Source: DATDAW01 sp036524675 (lineage in GTDB: Bacteria > Verrucomicrobiota > Verrucomicrobiia > Chthoniobacterales > DASVRZ01). From it: a DNA stretch of 64,000 bases. Shown here piece by piece: positions 48,772-58,005 of the stretch (position 1 is its first letter; each line of letters opens with the position of its first letter). The notes under the pieces are model-generated. The model did not search any database. It was given only the letters and a program-made list of their open reading frames with translations, and was not told the DNA's origin. Made by a program: the position numbers and the translations under genes. The DNA lies in contig DATDBU010000027.1 in NCBI GenBank assembly GCA_036524675.1, positions 3,297 through 67,296 on the forward strand, in the 5' to 3' direction.

Positions 48772-49776
48772 ATGACTTCTATTCCCTCCTCAACGCCATC
48801 GCGAGGCGTTTACATCCTCGGGAACGATCATGTGCTCGAGTATGCCATCTGTCTTTTCCGCAGCTTGCGAAATCACAGTCCCGACATACCGGCCCGGTTA
48901 TTGCCCTACGACGGCCAACTTACAAAGCTTCGTCCCTGGATGCAGCGTTACCAAATCGAACTGCACTCCGACCCTGACTACGCTTTCTTCGACAAGCTCG
49001 GCGCCAATCTTTGGGAAACCACAGATCCCGGCCATCGCATGTTCCGGAAATTTTCGGCTTATGCCGGCCCATTCGAGGAATTCCTTTATCTCGATATCGA
49101 CATCGCCGTGCTGGCTCCCGTCGAAAAACTGTTTGAGGCATTCGCGTGCAGCGGCGCTGAGTTCATGACTTTCGACAATGATCTCGACAATGTGTACCGG
49201 CGGACACCCTGGACGGACGAAATGGATCGCACGGGTCGCACCCGAGGCTTCAACGCAGGTGCATTCCTTTCGAAGCGCGGGCTTTTTACACGCGCCGATT
49301 TGCTCAAGCTTCTCGCCAGCGCGAGACAACATCGCGAGAACTTCGTTTTTCAATTCGATCAGCCGTTCTTCAATTTTGCGGTCGACACCAAGCCGCTTCG
49401 CCAGGTGCGTTTGCCGGAATTCGATCGGACAGTGCCCGATAAACTCTGGGGAGATCAAGTGCCCATAGGCTATCGCGATGGGGCGTGGCGACTACTGACT
49501 CCCGGTCACGCAGATTATGGCAAAGCCGAACCTCTCATCCACTGGGCGGGACATAGCGGTGGCGACCCATTTCCTAACCGGCACATCTTTTATCACTATC
49601 GCTTGCTGGGCGAGCCATTCACCAAGCGGGCCGCCTATTGCCTCGCCGACCACTGGCGCTGGCATATCGGCCAGCCATTGAAGCGCCTGAGGGACTGGTC
49701 CCTGCACAAGTGGATGCGCCTGCGCATGGAAACCGGAAAACTCCTCCCCTGCTCTCAGCCCGGCCGGGCTGCTTGA
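48772..49776 (+). CDS. Putative glycosyltransferase, GT-A fold
   Basis: The 334-residue protein has a GT8-like core: GVYILGNDHVLEYAICLFRSLRNHS, the metal-binding LYLDIDIAVLAPVEKL (DxD), TRGFNAGAFLSKRGLF and a long acceptor region ending FNFAVDTKPLRQVRLPE. GKAEPLIHWAGHSGG probably supplies the catalytic histidine. It starts at the ATG 20 bases after wzt. The frame extends upstream into wzt but without motifs. Donor unknown. Confidence 0.78.
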   Translation: MTSIPSSTPSRGVYILGNDHVLEYAICLFRSLRNHSPDIPARLLPYDGQLTKLRPWMQRYQIELHSDPDYAFFDKLGANLWETTDPGHRMFRKFSAYAGPFEEFLYLDIDIAVLAPVEKLFEAFACSGAEFMTFDNDLDNVYRRTPWTDEMDRTGRTRGFNAGAFLSKRGLFTRADLLKLLASARQHRENFVFQFDQPFFNFAVDTKPLRQVRLPEFDRTVPDKLWGDQVPIGYRDGAWRLLTPGHADYGKAEPLIHWAGHSGGDPFPNRHIFYHYRLLGEPFTKRAAYCLADHWRWHIGQPLKRLRDWSLHKWMRLRMETGKLLPCSQPGRAA

Positions 49777-49793
49777 AACTGGACTCGTTGTTT

Positions 49794-50942
49794 ATGTCTG
49801 CATCTCCCCTCGCTTTTTTTGATTCCGAGCCAGGGCGATTGGAATCGATTGATGCTCTCCGTGGTTTCGCGTTCATTGCCGTGCTTCTTGTCCATGCGAG
49901 CCAAGCGGTGCCTGAGTTCCCAGGCCGTGACATTGCTAAAGCTGGAGCTTATGGCGTGTCGCTTTTTTTTATCGCCAGCGCCTACACGTTGCTGGCCTCT
50001 TACAATCGACGCCGGTCTAAGGAAATTGCGCCGCTGCGCTCATTTTTCATCCGGCGGGTCTTTCGCATCCTGCCGCTTTTTTGGGCTGGCATCCTGTTCT
50101 ATTTTTTCATCGATGGCACTTGGAACCGAGGATGGGCAGAGGGTTCGCTGACATGGTTCCATTTCACTCTTACTGCTTTGCTTCTTCATGGCTGGCATCC
50201 AGACACTATTAACAGTGTCGTTCCGGGCGGCTGGTCCATTGCGGCTGAATTCGGTTTCTACATGATGGCACCCGCGCTTTTTCAAATCATCACAACCTGG
50301 CGGCGTGCTCTTGCTGGGTACATCCTCGCTTGTGCGTTGGCCCTCACAATAAATTCCGCAGCTCGAGGTGGACTCATTGCCTTGCTTTTCCCTGAAGTGG
50401 CGCCATGGCGTCGGGGTTCATTCACTTGGCTTTGGCTGCCCGCCCACTTCCCGACATTCCTGCTCGGTTTTCTCGCTTATCATCTGCACGATCCTATTCG
50501 CGCTTTCACTCCCAAAATGAGAGGTGCCTTGCTAGCGGGAGCTTGCGTATGCCTCCTCATCGGGGCCCTCTCTTTGAATGGCGCGCTGGCAGACTTTCTC
50601 TTTCCGATCCTGCTCGCCGGATTTGCCATTGCGCTGATCGTGTGGCCAATATCCTTGCTGGTCAATCGTTTCACCTGCTTCGTTGGGATGCTGAGTTTCA
50701 GTGCTTACATCACTCATTTCGCGGCCCTGCGTGTCATGGAAAATATCCTCCCTCTCCTTCCTATCCACCTGTCTGGATTTGCCGCTTTCGCCAGCTTGCT
50801 TCTCGGAACGTTCTCTCTGACCATTGTCGCGTCCACGATCACATATCACGGCATTGAGAAACCCGGCATTGCACTGGGCCGGCGACTTGTTCGGAAACTC
50901 CAAAATACGTCAACCACCTACTCCGCGCTCAAGACCGCCTGA
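49794..50942 (+). CDS. Membrane O-acyltransferase (acyltransferase-3 family)
   Basis: The 382-residue product has about ten spans. The family start ESIDALRGFAFIAVLLVHASQAVP contains the catalytic-histidine motif. GVSLFFIASAYTLLASY, FFIRRVFRILPLFW, PGGWSIAAEFGFYMMAP and LSFSAYITHFAAL follow. It differs clearly from the acyltransferase at 42506, so the glycan is probably acylated at more than one position. The ATG at 49794 starts a normal-length protein; the earlier start at 49638 lies in the preceding gene. Confidence 0.87.
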   Translation: MSASPLAFFDSEPGRLESIDALRGFAFIAVLLVHASQAVPEFPGRDIAKAGAYGVSLFFIASAYTLLASYNRRRSKEIAPLRSFFIRRVFRILPLFWAGILFYFFIDGTWNRGWAEGSLTWFHFTLTALLLHGWHPDTINSVVPGGWSIAAEFGFYMMAPALFQIITTWRRALAGYILACALALTINSAARGGLIALLFPEVAPWRRGSFTWLWLPAHFPTFLLGFLAYHLHDPIRAFTPKMRGALLAGACVCLLIGALSLNGALADFLFPILLAGFAIALIVWPISLLVNRFTCFVGMLSFSAYITHFAALRVMENILPLLPIHLSGFAAFASLLLGTFSLTIVASTITYHGIEKPGIALGRRLVRKLQNTSTTYSALKTA

Positions 50943-50952
50943 GAATTACCCG

Positions 50953-52509
50953 ATGACCGCCGCTTCGGACAAGTCGCCCGCGATGCCTTTGGCTACGCTC
51001 CGTTCTGCGACTGCAAATATTCCCCAACGCGTGAATGCCGCCGGCGAGCGCCTGCGCAGGAATGGCGAACGTGCTCTTGCGAGTTTATTCCGCCCTGCGG
51101 TCACGCCAGCCAGCCTGGTAATTGTTACTATCCTTGCCGCATTTTTCGGTTTGTTTTTTTGGCACTGGTTTCTCGCCGGACCTCTGGCGCTGGACTTTGA
51201 AGACTGGCCCAAAGAGCGCGCTTATCTGGATCTTCTGCGCACGGCGCTCGTCGAGAGGACGATCCCGCTGCACATGGATGCGTCCTTGCAAATGACGCAG
51301 CGTTTTCTCGCGATTCCGGAGACGATGCTCGCCCCGCACATCTTGTTTCTGCCGTGGCTCAGCAACGCACAATTTATCCAATTCCAGGTTTCTCTCCTGT
51401 TTCTCGCTGGTCTCGCCGGATGCACGGCACTCGCGTGGCGACAGCGATGGAGTCCGTTCGCATTGTTGGCTTTTCTGGCGGTCTTCTCGATAAACGGTTT
51501 CATCGTTACCCGTATTGGGATCGGGCATTTCATGTGGACTGGCTATTATTTGTATCCCTGGATGTTGCTGGTCACATTGCGCTGGTTGGATGCGCCCGAA
51601 TCGGTGAGAACGCGCCTCGCCGTGGGGTGGACGATTGGTGCGCTTTTCCTCGTCGGATCTTTTCATCTCGCTGTGTGGTGGCTGATTTTCCTTGCCGTGC
51701 TCACCCTGGCGCAACCGCAACGTCTGCTTTGGGGATTTGGAACAGTCGCCTTGATCTCTGGAGCACTCACGGCCTTTCGCATCCTGCCTGCGGCTTTGAC
51801 GTTCGGCAGCGTGGAACGCAAATTTGGCAGCGGCTTTCCCAATCTTGAGGTGCTCTGGCGCGGCTTTGCGACTGCGTCCGGATACGACACCCTCCCGATC
51901 CCCATTCCAAATGGCAGCCTTGGCTGGTGGGAGTTTGATCATTTTGTCGGCGCCGGCGTGCTGCTCGCCGTCGTCGGCCTGGCTTTTTGGCCCAAGGTAC
52001 TAACGACGTCGACTAACCCGTCGGTCCCCCAGTTGCCTCGCGGCTTGCTATTGACCGGAGTGGGAATTATTACTGCACTGGCCTTGTCGCAAGTGTATGC
52101 ACCCATCGCCAGTCTGCCTTTCCCACTGCTCAATGCCGAGCGGTGGAGCATGCGGTTCATCAGCGTCGCATTCTTCGTTCTACTCTTTCTCGCCGCCGAG
52201 CGAGTTTCGCGAGATGGGCTACACTGGCCTGTGTGGGTGCAAGTGTTTGTTTTGTTGTTCCTGGGTCACTGCGTTTATGAGCTTTGGCAGCACGCCCAGC
52301 TTTGGCGCCCGCTCACTTTGGAAGCCGGGCACGGTCCTTCATCATACTGGGAGAATTCAGCTACATTCACTGCCCATCCAATCAACTTTCCGCGAGAACG
52401 TGCCTATAAAGTTGCTGTCGCTGCCAGTTGGGCGGTTTCCTTAGGGGCCCTTGCGGCAAGTTTCGTTTGGTGGCGCCACTCCAGTCGTTCGGTCCCGGTC
52501 GATTCCTGA
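50953..52509 (+). CDS. Polytopic membrane protein of the polysaccharide locus
   Basis: A protein of about 518 residues with roughly eleven hydrophobic segments. A basic cytoplasmic N-terminus precedes VIVTILAAFFGLFFWHWFLAGP. A following loop contains acidic LDFEDWPKERAYLD and PHILFLPWLSN. The layout resembles GT-C glycosyltransferases or membrane proteins of unknown function (first-loop acidic residues, alternating spans), but no diagnostic motif is seen. Context between an acyltransferase and a glycosyltransferase suggests lipid-linked sugar transfer or glycan modification at the outer face. Confidence 0.6.
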   Translation: MTAASDKSPAMPLATLRSATANIPQRVNAAGERLRRNGERALASLFRPAVTPASLVIVTILAAFFGLFFWHWFLAGPLALDFEDWPKERAYLDLLRTALVERTIPLHMDASLQMTQRFLAIPETMLAPHILFLPWLSNAQFIQFQVSLLFLAGLAGCTALAWRQRWSPFALLAFLAVFSINGFIVTRIGIGHFMWTGYYLYPWMLLVTLRWLDAPESVRTRLAVGWTIGALFLVGSFHLAVWWLIFLAVLTLAQPQRLLWGFGTVALISGALTAFRILPAALTFGSVERKFGSGFPNLEVLWRGFATASGYDTLPIPIPNGSLGWWEFDHFVGAGVLLAVVGLAFWPKVLTTSTNPSVPQLPRGLLLTGVGIITALALSQVYAPIASLPFPLLNAERWSMRFISVAFFVLLFLAAERVSRDGLHWPVWVQVFVLLFLGHCVYELWQHAQLWRPLTLEAGHGPSSYWENSATFTAHPINFPRERAYKVAVAASWAVSLGALAASFVWWRHSSRSVPVDS

Positions 52510-52521
52510 GCTTCTAAATTT

Positions 52522-53829
52522 GTGCGTATCCTCGTCATCACACGTCACAATCCGCTGCCAGGGACCGACGGTGCCGCGACCTATCTGGGACAAGTCACGG
52601 CGGCTCTCGCAGCTCGCGGCCACGTCGTCGGCTGTGCGTGGACGGAGCGAGCTCCGCAGTGGAACAGCCGGTTGCGCGTCGTCGCCGATCTGCCGGCTGG
52701 AGTTCGCGATTTTTTCGCTCCCGACATTCGTTTTAGCCGTGGTCGAGCGTGGCAGTTCCGCCAGTGGTGGCAAGCTCAGGTCCGAACTTTCAAAGCATGG
52801 CGACTCCGCTTGCTCGGCCGAAGTTTACCACCTGCCGCGCCATGGTCGCACGCCGGTCGGCCGTGGGATGATGCTTGCAATGCAGACGAGCAAGCCATGA
52901 TCGCCAGCGCCATCGAACAATTCCAACCCGACGTGCTGTTTGCCAATTTTTCCTGGATGACGACTGCTGCACCATTCTGGATCGCTGCCGGCAGACCCCT
53001 CGCTGTCCTCGCCCATGACGCGCGGCATTGCCAGCTGACCCTCGACGCCGATGATCGGCTGGTGGAGGAAATCGATGCCGCCACACGGGCAACTGAAGCC
53101 GAACATCTGGCTACTGCCCAATTGATCGCGGCTATTCAGCCACGCGAAGCCACTTTGCTTCGAAGTCTCGTCCCGACGGCTGAAGTCGTCGTGCTCCCAC
53201 CCGGACGACCGCCTTCCGCTTCCTTACAACAGCCACCGTCCAACCGTCCCATTGTCCTTTTCGTAGGCAGTGGACATACAGCAAATCGCGAAGGGGCCCG
53301 CTGGCTGATTACCGCCGTTTGGCCTCTCGTCCGCGCGTTGCGACCGGATGCCCGGCTCCAGCTGGCCGGTCCGGTAACCAACGAATTATCTCCTGCGGAA
53401 GGAGTGGAATTTCTCGGCCGTGTTCCCGATCTTGCCCCGACGTACGCCGCTGCTTCGTTGGTTGTTGCTCCGATTCGACGTGGTTCTGGCGTAAAGATTA
53501 AAGTCATCGAAGCGTTGCAGCATCACCGCGTCGTCGTTGCCACACCTGTCGCGGCCGATGGACTGGAGTTTCTGAGGGACGCGCTGCCGGTCGCAGCAAC
53601 GGCTGGAGATTTCGCCGAGGCCATAGTCGCACTGCTCGGTGCACCGGATCGCGCAGCTGCATTGGTCAAAAAGGCCGAAGCCCGCATGCGTGTTGCACTC
53701 GCTCCCGAAACGGCACTTGCCCCTTTCCTGACAGCCTTGGAATTGCTGCCCGAACGGAAACGCACCTTTGACGTCAACGATCGCGGCTTTGGCGCAAATC
53801 CCCCGGCCCGTTTATCGCTCACTCGATGA
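52522..53829 (+). CDS. Glycosyltransferase, GT4-like
   Basis: A 435-residue GT-B enzyme beginning at a GTG: MRILVITRHNPLPGTDGAATYLGQVTAALAARGH, then a C-terminal Rossmann half with VLFVGSGHTANREGARWLITAVWP, LAGPVTNEL, VEFLGRVPDLAPTYAAASLVVAPIRRGSGVKIKVIEALQH. GSGVKIKVIEAL is the GT4 donor-site motif with a conserved glutamate. It probably adds a hexose to the lipid-linked chain from the cytoplasm. It begins 12 bases after the membrane protein and is followed by a 132-base gap. Confidence 0.85.
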   Translation: MRILVITRHNPLPGTDGAATYLGQVTAALAARGHVVGCAWTERAPQWNSRLRVVADLPAGVRDFFAPDIRFSRGRAWQFRQWWQAQVRTFKAWRLRLLGRSLPPAAPWSHAGRPWDDACNADEQAMIASAIEQFQPDVLFANFSWMTTAAPFWIAAGRPLAVLAHDARHCQLTLDADDRLVEEIDAATRATEAEHLATAQLIAAIQPREATLLRSLVPTAEVVVLPPGRPPSASLQQPPSNRPIVLFVGSGHTANREGARWLITAVWPLVRALRPDARLQLAGPVTNELSPAEGVEFLGRVPDLAPTYAAASLVVAPIRRGSGVKIKVIEALQHHRVVVATPVAADGLEFLRDALPVAATAGDFAEAIVALLGAPDRAAALVKKAEARMRVALAPETALAPFLTALELLPERKRTFDVNDRGFGANPPARLSLTR

Positions 53830-53925
53830 TCAATGTTCGACCAGTTCGCCCAGGGACTTCGCTCACCCGGCTCCGGCAGACACCTGGTGGCTATCTAGCA
53901 GTCTGCAATGTTGCGCTAGCCGACG

Positions 53926-53939
53926 TTACGGTTCCGTAA
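53926..53939. promoter_or_regulatory. Palindrome upstream of the FkbM-type gene
   Basis: TTACGG and CCGTAA flank a two-base centre at 53926-53939, 22 bases ahead of the ATG at 53962. This is a plausible operator half-site pair, but its short length means chance cannot be excluded. Confidence 0.25.
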
Positions 53940-53961
53940 TCTCGTTTACACTCACACGTAT

Positions 53962-54705
53962 ATGCATCCAATTAACCGTGCGCTTTCGCGCTTTGGATTC
54001 CAGGTTCATCGAGTGCAGCAACAGCCGGCTGATTGCCGCTCGGAGTATGTAAAAATGCTCGATCACTTTGGCATCACGCTGATTCTCGACGTTGGCGCTC
54101 ACGAAGGCGTAACAGCGCAACATCTTTTCGAGAACGGCTATCGAGGTCGAATCATATCGTTTGAGCCGGTTCGCAAACACTTTGCCGTATTGTCAGCCAA
54201 GTGCATTGCGGCGAGCGAGAAAGGGCATCGATGGGAAGCGCTTCAGTTTGCGATTGGCGATAAGGATGAGGAAAGTTTCATTAACATTGCGAATAACGGA
54301 CTGAGCAGTTCGCTCACTGATATGCTTCCCATGCATATGGAAATTAACTCGGAGTCACACTACGTAGGAAGGGAACGAATTGATATTCGGCGACTCGATT
54401 CGATGTTTCCTAAGTTGATCCAGCCGCATGACAAAGTTTTGCTTCTCCTCGATGTCCAAGGTTTTGAACCGCAAGCGCTGGAGGGTGCCCAGGAATCGCT
54501 GGATGGGCTAACTGGAGTTCAGTTGGAAATAGGCTTTCGGCAGGCCTATGCGAGCGGTTTTGACGTACCCACTGCATTCGGTGTTATGTCCGCCAAGGGA
54601 TTCACGCCGTGTTACGTTGAACCGGCATGGAAAGACACTCGCTCCTTCGTTTTCTATCAGGTGGACGTGCTCTGGTTTCGAATTCAGGGGAACAATGAGC
54701 ATTGA
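53962..54705 (+). CDS. FkbM-family methyltransferase
   Basis: A 247-residue SAM-dependent O-methyltransferase: motif I LILDVGAHEGVTAQHLFENG, then RIISFEPVRKHF, a central IRRLDSMFPKLIQPHDKVLLLLDVQGFEPQALEGA (FkbM signature) and VQLEIGF. FkbM proteins methylate sugar hydroxyls and in O-antigens often cap the chain end. This agrees with a Wzt carrying a C-terminal recognition domain. It is more AT-rich than the preceding genes. Its end overlaps the GT10 gene by 11 bases. Confidence 0.88.
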   Translation: MHPINRALSRFGFQVHRVQQQPADCRSEYVKMLDHFGITLILDVGAHEGVTAQHLFENGYRGRIISFEPVRKHFAVLSAKCIAASEKGHRWEALQFAIGDKDEESFINIANNGLSSSLTDMLPMHMEINSESHYVGRERIDIRRLDSMFPKLIQPHDKVLLLLDVQGFEPQALEGAQESLDGLTGVQLEIGFRQAYASGFDVPTAFGVMSAKGFTPCYVEPAWKDTRSFVFYQVDVLWFRIQGNNEH

Positions 54706-55684
54706 TCCTATTCTTGTCCGTATCCTCAAGTCCTGGTCCGAGCCCAATTTGCTCCGCCAGTCCTCGGACGAGGCGGGGCTCTGCGGGCGTTGTCACTTTA
54801 CATTGGATCCAATCGAGCGCTGCGATTACCTTGTGGTGCTTAACCATATTCCTCACGAAATTACGATCGAGGTCGCTCCTCAGCGGGTTTGGTGTTTCGT
54901 CCAGGAACCGCCGGAACCTGTTTATAGGTGGATTGAAAAAGGATTTCGCCATTACGGGCGAATTTACACTCAGGATCGGCGATGCCAGGGACCGAAAATC
55001 TACCATTCCCATGGCTCCCTTCCCTGGCATGTGGCCCGATCCTACGATGAATTGCGGTCGATGCCGCTGCCGGCCAAAAGTCGTGACCTTTCTTGGATTA
55101 CAAGCAACCTTTCTTCGTATGAGGGCCACAGGCGCCGACTACGCTTTTTGCATGCATTGCAGGAGGCCGCTGTTCCGTTCGACCTGTTTGGCCGCGGATT
55201 TCGACCCATCGCTGACAAATGGGACGGACTTGCTCCCTACCGGTACGCGCTGGCGGTGGAAAACCATTCCAGCCCCGATTACTGGACTGAGAAAATCGCC
55301 GACTGTTTTTTGGCTGGCACGATGCCTATTTATTTTGGTGCCACCAACATCGATCAATACTTCCCCGAGAAATCCTTTGTCCAGATTGACATCGACGACC
55401 CGGCAACACCCCGTCGCATTCGGGAAATTGTCGCTTCAGACCGGGCCGAGCGCAATCGTGAAGCAATCGCCGAGGCGCGCCGCCTGGTGCTGGAAGAGCA
55501 CAATTTCTTTCCCCGCCTGGCCCGACTCATCGCGGAGAATCAGGCGGCAGAATCAGCGCCATCGCAAACGTTGCAGCTACCTGCGATACCTGATTTGACA
55601 TCCTATTACCAGCAGCACACACCGGCGCAACGCCTCTGGCATGGATTTAGCCGCCGGGTAAGCGGGCTTGCGAGAGATCACTAA
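54695..55684 (+). CDS. GT10-family (alpha-1,3-fucosyltransferase-like) glycosyltransferase
   Basis: A 329-residue GT-B enzyme. The donor-binding segment is the GT10 signature: YRYALAVENHSSPDYWTEKIADCFLAGTMPIYFGATNIDQYFP, where the ENH...YxTEK residues bind GDP-fucose in characterised members. RVWCFVQEPPEP lies in the acceptor half. AGGGGAA precedes the ATG at 54695. No GDP-fucose synthesis genes (gmd, fcl) are in the window, so the donor must come from elsewhere or be another GDP-sugar. Confidence 0.85.
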   Translation: MSIDPILVRILKSWSEPNLLRQSSDEAGLCGRCHFTLDPIERCDYLVVLNHIPHEITIEVAPQRVWCFVQEPPEPVYRWIEKGFRHYGRIYTQDRRCQGPKIYHSHGSLPWHVARSYDELRSMPLPAKSRDLSWITSNLSSYEGHRRRLRFLHALQEAAVPFDLFGRGFRPIADKWDGLAPYRYALAVENHSSPDYWTEKIADCFLAGTMPIYFGATNIDQYFPEKSFVQIDIDDPATPRRIREIVASDRAERNREAIAEARRLVLEEHNFFPRLARLIAENQAAESAPSQTLQLPAIPDLTSYYQQHTPAQRLWHGFSRRVSGLARDH

Positions 55685-55957
55685 CACTCCTGATGCTTCT
55701 GATTCGAGCACATGTTATCGTATAATTGGAACCATGCGTCTCAGCATTATCGGAGGGAGAACTTCACATCGCACTGCCTGATTACCTTGGCGCCCAATCT
55801 CCAAGGTCACACCCGATTCGAAAATGGTACCGGTTTATGGATGTCACAGAGCCCGGTCCTACGATTCAAGGAATCAGCGCATTGGAGTAGTAGAGGACCG
55901 ATAGGATCGGGCCGGATTGCTGGACCTTTACACTCGCCTTAGCCAATTGGCTGTTTC
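55685..55957. other. Intergenic gap with -10-like box and hairpin
   Basis: A perfect TATAAT lies at 55721-55726 but without a good -35 partner. ACCTTGG (55784-55790) pairs perfectly with CCAAGGT (55801-55807) over 10 bases. Together they hint at a promoter and structured leader for the gene at 55958, or a small RNA. A 76-codon open frame here has no coding features. Confidence 0.35.
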
Positions 55958-56881
55958 ATGAAAGTAAATACCGCCGCCAAGAATGATATCCCGATCGTTT
56001 TTGTCCATAACGGTCCTTCACAGGTGATTGTAGCAGCTTGCGTCGCGCAGGCGATAGCTGCGGGATGCAAGCGCATTTTCGTGATTAGCGACCGAAATGG
56101 ACCTTGGCGCCTATTTCCCCAAGTCACACTATTCCCTTTTGATCATGCAGAAGATTTCGGAGCGAAACAGTTTCGGGAAATATTCTGTAATTACAGCAAT
56201 TACTCGGAGACCTATGCGGCCATCATTTTCGAAAAATTCTTTGCACTTCGCGCCCTATTTTCGAGGCATTCACTGCACCGCATTCTTTACCTCGATTCAG
56301 ATTTGCTCCTCTTCAAGTCCGGTGCAGAGATGGCATCGATTTACGAGTGTGACTTTTGCGGAACAGATCTTGCCATTGACAATCATGAAACCGTTTCGCC
56401 ACATTTCATGTTCCTCACACCAACGGTCTGTGAACGAATTTGCTCGGATCTGATGGAAACGTATGGTTCGAAAGAAGGGCATGAACGTCTCAAGCAATTG
56501 TGGAAGCAGAAGAAGGAAGTGCATCCCGATTGGGGCGTCTGCGAAATGGACTTCCTCGGCTTTGTGCGGGATTCGGGTGATTTCACCTTCGTTCGAGTGA
56601 ATCAAGGGAACCCGCGAGTTGATGCAACCATCCAGGAATTGGAGGGTTTTGTTGGCAGTGACGGGATGAAGTCGATTCTCTTCGAGAATGGAATGCCATA
56701 TGGGAAGCTTGAAGAATCAGGGGAGAAGGTTTTTTTTTACGCCATTCATCTGCAAGGATTCGTCAAACACCTGGTGATCCACTATGCGCAGCTAAATAAG
56801 TTTTCGAAGAAACTGTTGTATGGTCTCTTCGCTCTGGAGAGGCGCGGCCTGCTCAGGTGGCCGAAAGCATCCTGTCGTTAA
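55958..56881 (+). CDS. Putative glycosyltransferase, GT-A fold
   Basis: A 307-residue protein. FVHNGPSQVIVAACVAQAIAAG at the start resembles nucleotide-binding strands. LHRILYLDSDLLLFKS gives the DxD (DSD) motif. IYECDFCGTDLAIDN and HPDWGVCEMDFLGFV follow. It ends in a basic amphipathic region. The pattern resembles DUF-type GT8-like transferases found in capsule loci. It is preceded by a non-coding gap, so it may begin its own transcript. Confidence 0.7.
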   Translation: MKVNTAAKNDIPIVFVHNGPSQVIVAACVAQAIAAGCKRIFVISDRNGPWRLFPQVTLFPFDHAEDFGAKQFREIFCNYSNYSETYAAIIFEKFFALRALFSRHSLHRILYLDSDLLLFKSGAEMASIYECDFCGTDLAIDNHETVSPHFMFLTPTVCERICSDLMETYGSKEGHERLKQLWKQKKEVHPDWGVCEMDFLGFVRDSGDFTFVRVNQGNPRVDATIQELEGFVGSDGMKSILFENGMPYGKLEESGEKVFFYAIHLQGFVKHLVIHYAQLNKFSKKLLYGLFALERRGLLRWPKASCR

Positions 56882-57052
56882 TTCTGCCCTCAAGGCAGTT
56901 CATCTGGTGCGCACGATTCACGGCACAATCGATACACGCGAACAATAGGGACTTATGCTTGGGTCACATATATGATCACAGCTCCCGGCCTTGCAATTTC
57001 GGCGGACCAACGCACAGCCAACGACTCTAGTTTCTTTACCGCTCCCCACTCC

Positions 57053-58003
57053 ATGAGTATTGCCTGCGCGCCCGTTATTTACATTTTCTTCAATCGCCCG
57101 GAGCTGATGCGGCAGTCCTTTGCAGCGATCCGTGCTGCGCAGCCTACGCGTCTGTACCTGATCGCCGACGGCCCCCGGGCTCACAAGCCTGGTGATACCG
57201 AACGTTGCGCTGCGGCGCGCGCATATGTCGAAAGCCAACTCGATTGGCCGTGCGAGGTTACCCGTGACTACTCCGAGATCAATCTCGGCTGCCGCGGCCG
57301 TATCCCCTCTGGCCTTACCGCCGCCTTCGCCCAGCTCGGCGAAGCAATCGTCATCGAGGACGATATTTTTCCGCATCCCGATTTTTTCACCTTCTGTTCC
57401 GAAGCCCTGGCCCGCTACCGCGACAATCCTAAGATTCATGGGATCTCCGGCTTCAACCCTGTCAGCCGTTACCTTCCACACGAGCGGCGGGCCATTCCCA
57501 CCGAGACTCACATCACCTGGGGTTGGGCTAGTTGGCATCGCGCCTGGGCGTCCTATCGCGAGCAGCTCGAGGGCTGGTCCGACCCTGAAGTGCAAGCCGC
57601 TATTCGCACCCGCCTCCGCAATGACCTTTATTTTAGTGAGCTAGTCAGTGCCTTCCGTGCCGTCGAGGAGCGTAAGGTCGATGCCTGGGATTTCCAGTGG
57701 GTTTACACCATGCTTTACGAGCGTCGCCATGCGATCGTCTCCTCGGTCCACCTCGTAGAAAACCTCGGCTTCGTTGTCGATGCCACGCACACCTTTCACG
57801 TCCCGACGTTCGCCAAAAGCCTCCGCTCGCACTCCACGCCCGCTTCACCGTGGCCCGAGGCCGATGCGGTGCCGGATCGTCTCTTTGACCGGATCCATTG
57901 GCTGGTAATGCTTAACGGGTCGCGCGTTAAAATCGCTATCCTCCGCTTTATTGCCCGCTATAGCCGCTCGCTTGCTTGCAGCGCGCTTCGACACAACGGT
58001 TAA
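57053..58003 (+). CDS. Putative glycosyltransferase (GT2-like, HlpA-type)
   Basis: A protein of about 316 residues. VIYIFFNRPELMRQSFAAIRAAQPTRLYLIADGPR is the start seen in GT-A 'nucleotide-diphospho-sugar transferase' proteins. AIVIEDDIFPHPDFFTFCSEAL provides the metal motif (EDD), and THITWGWASWHRAWASYREQL is the aromatic stretch conserved in this group. An upstream ATG at 56972 is possible, but the 27 residues it adds look non-conserved. Donor unknown. The next gene starts 2 bases beyond the stop. Confidence 0.75.
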   Translation: MSIACAPVIYIFFNRPELMRQSFAAIRAAQPTRLYLIADGPRAHKPGDTERCAAARAYVESQLDWPCEVTRDYSEINLGCRGRIPSGLTAAFAQLGEAIVIEDDIFPHPDFFTFCSEALARYRDNPKIHGISGFNPVSRYLPHERRAIPTETHITWGWASWHRAWASYREQLEGWSDPEVQAAIRTRLRNDLYFSELVSAFRAVEERKVDAWDFQWVYTMLYERRHAIVSSVHLVENLGFVVDATHTFHVPTFAKSLRSHSTPASPWPEADAVPDRLFDRIHWLVMLNGSRVKIAILRFIARYSRSLACSALRHNG

Positions 58004-58005
58004 TT

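Noticed and set aside
55712..55942. 76-codon frame in the gap before the 55958 gene
   Set aside because: No ribosome site, no conserved pattern, and it overlaps a -10-like box and hairpin.
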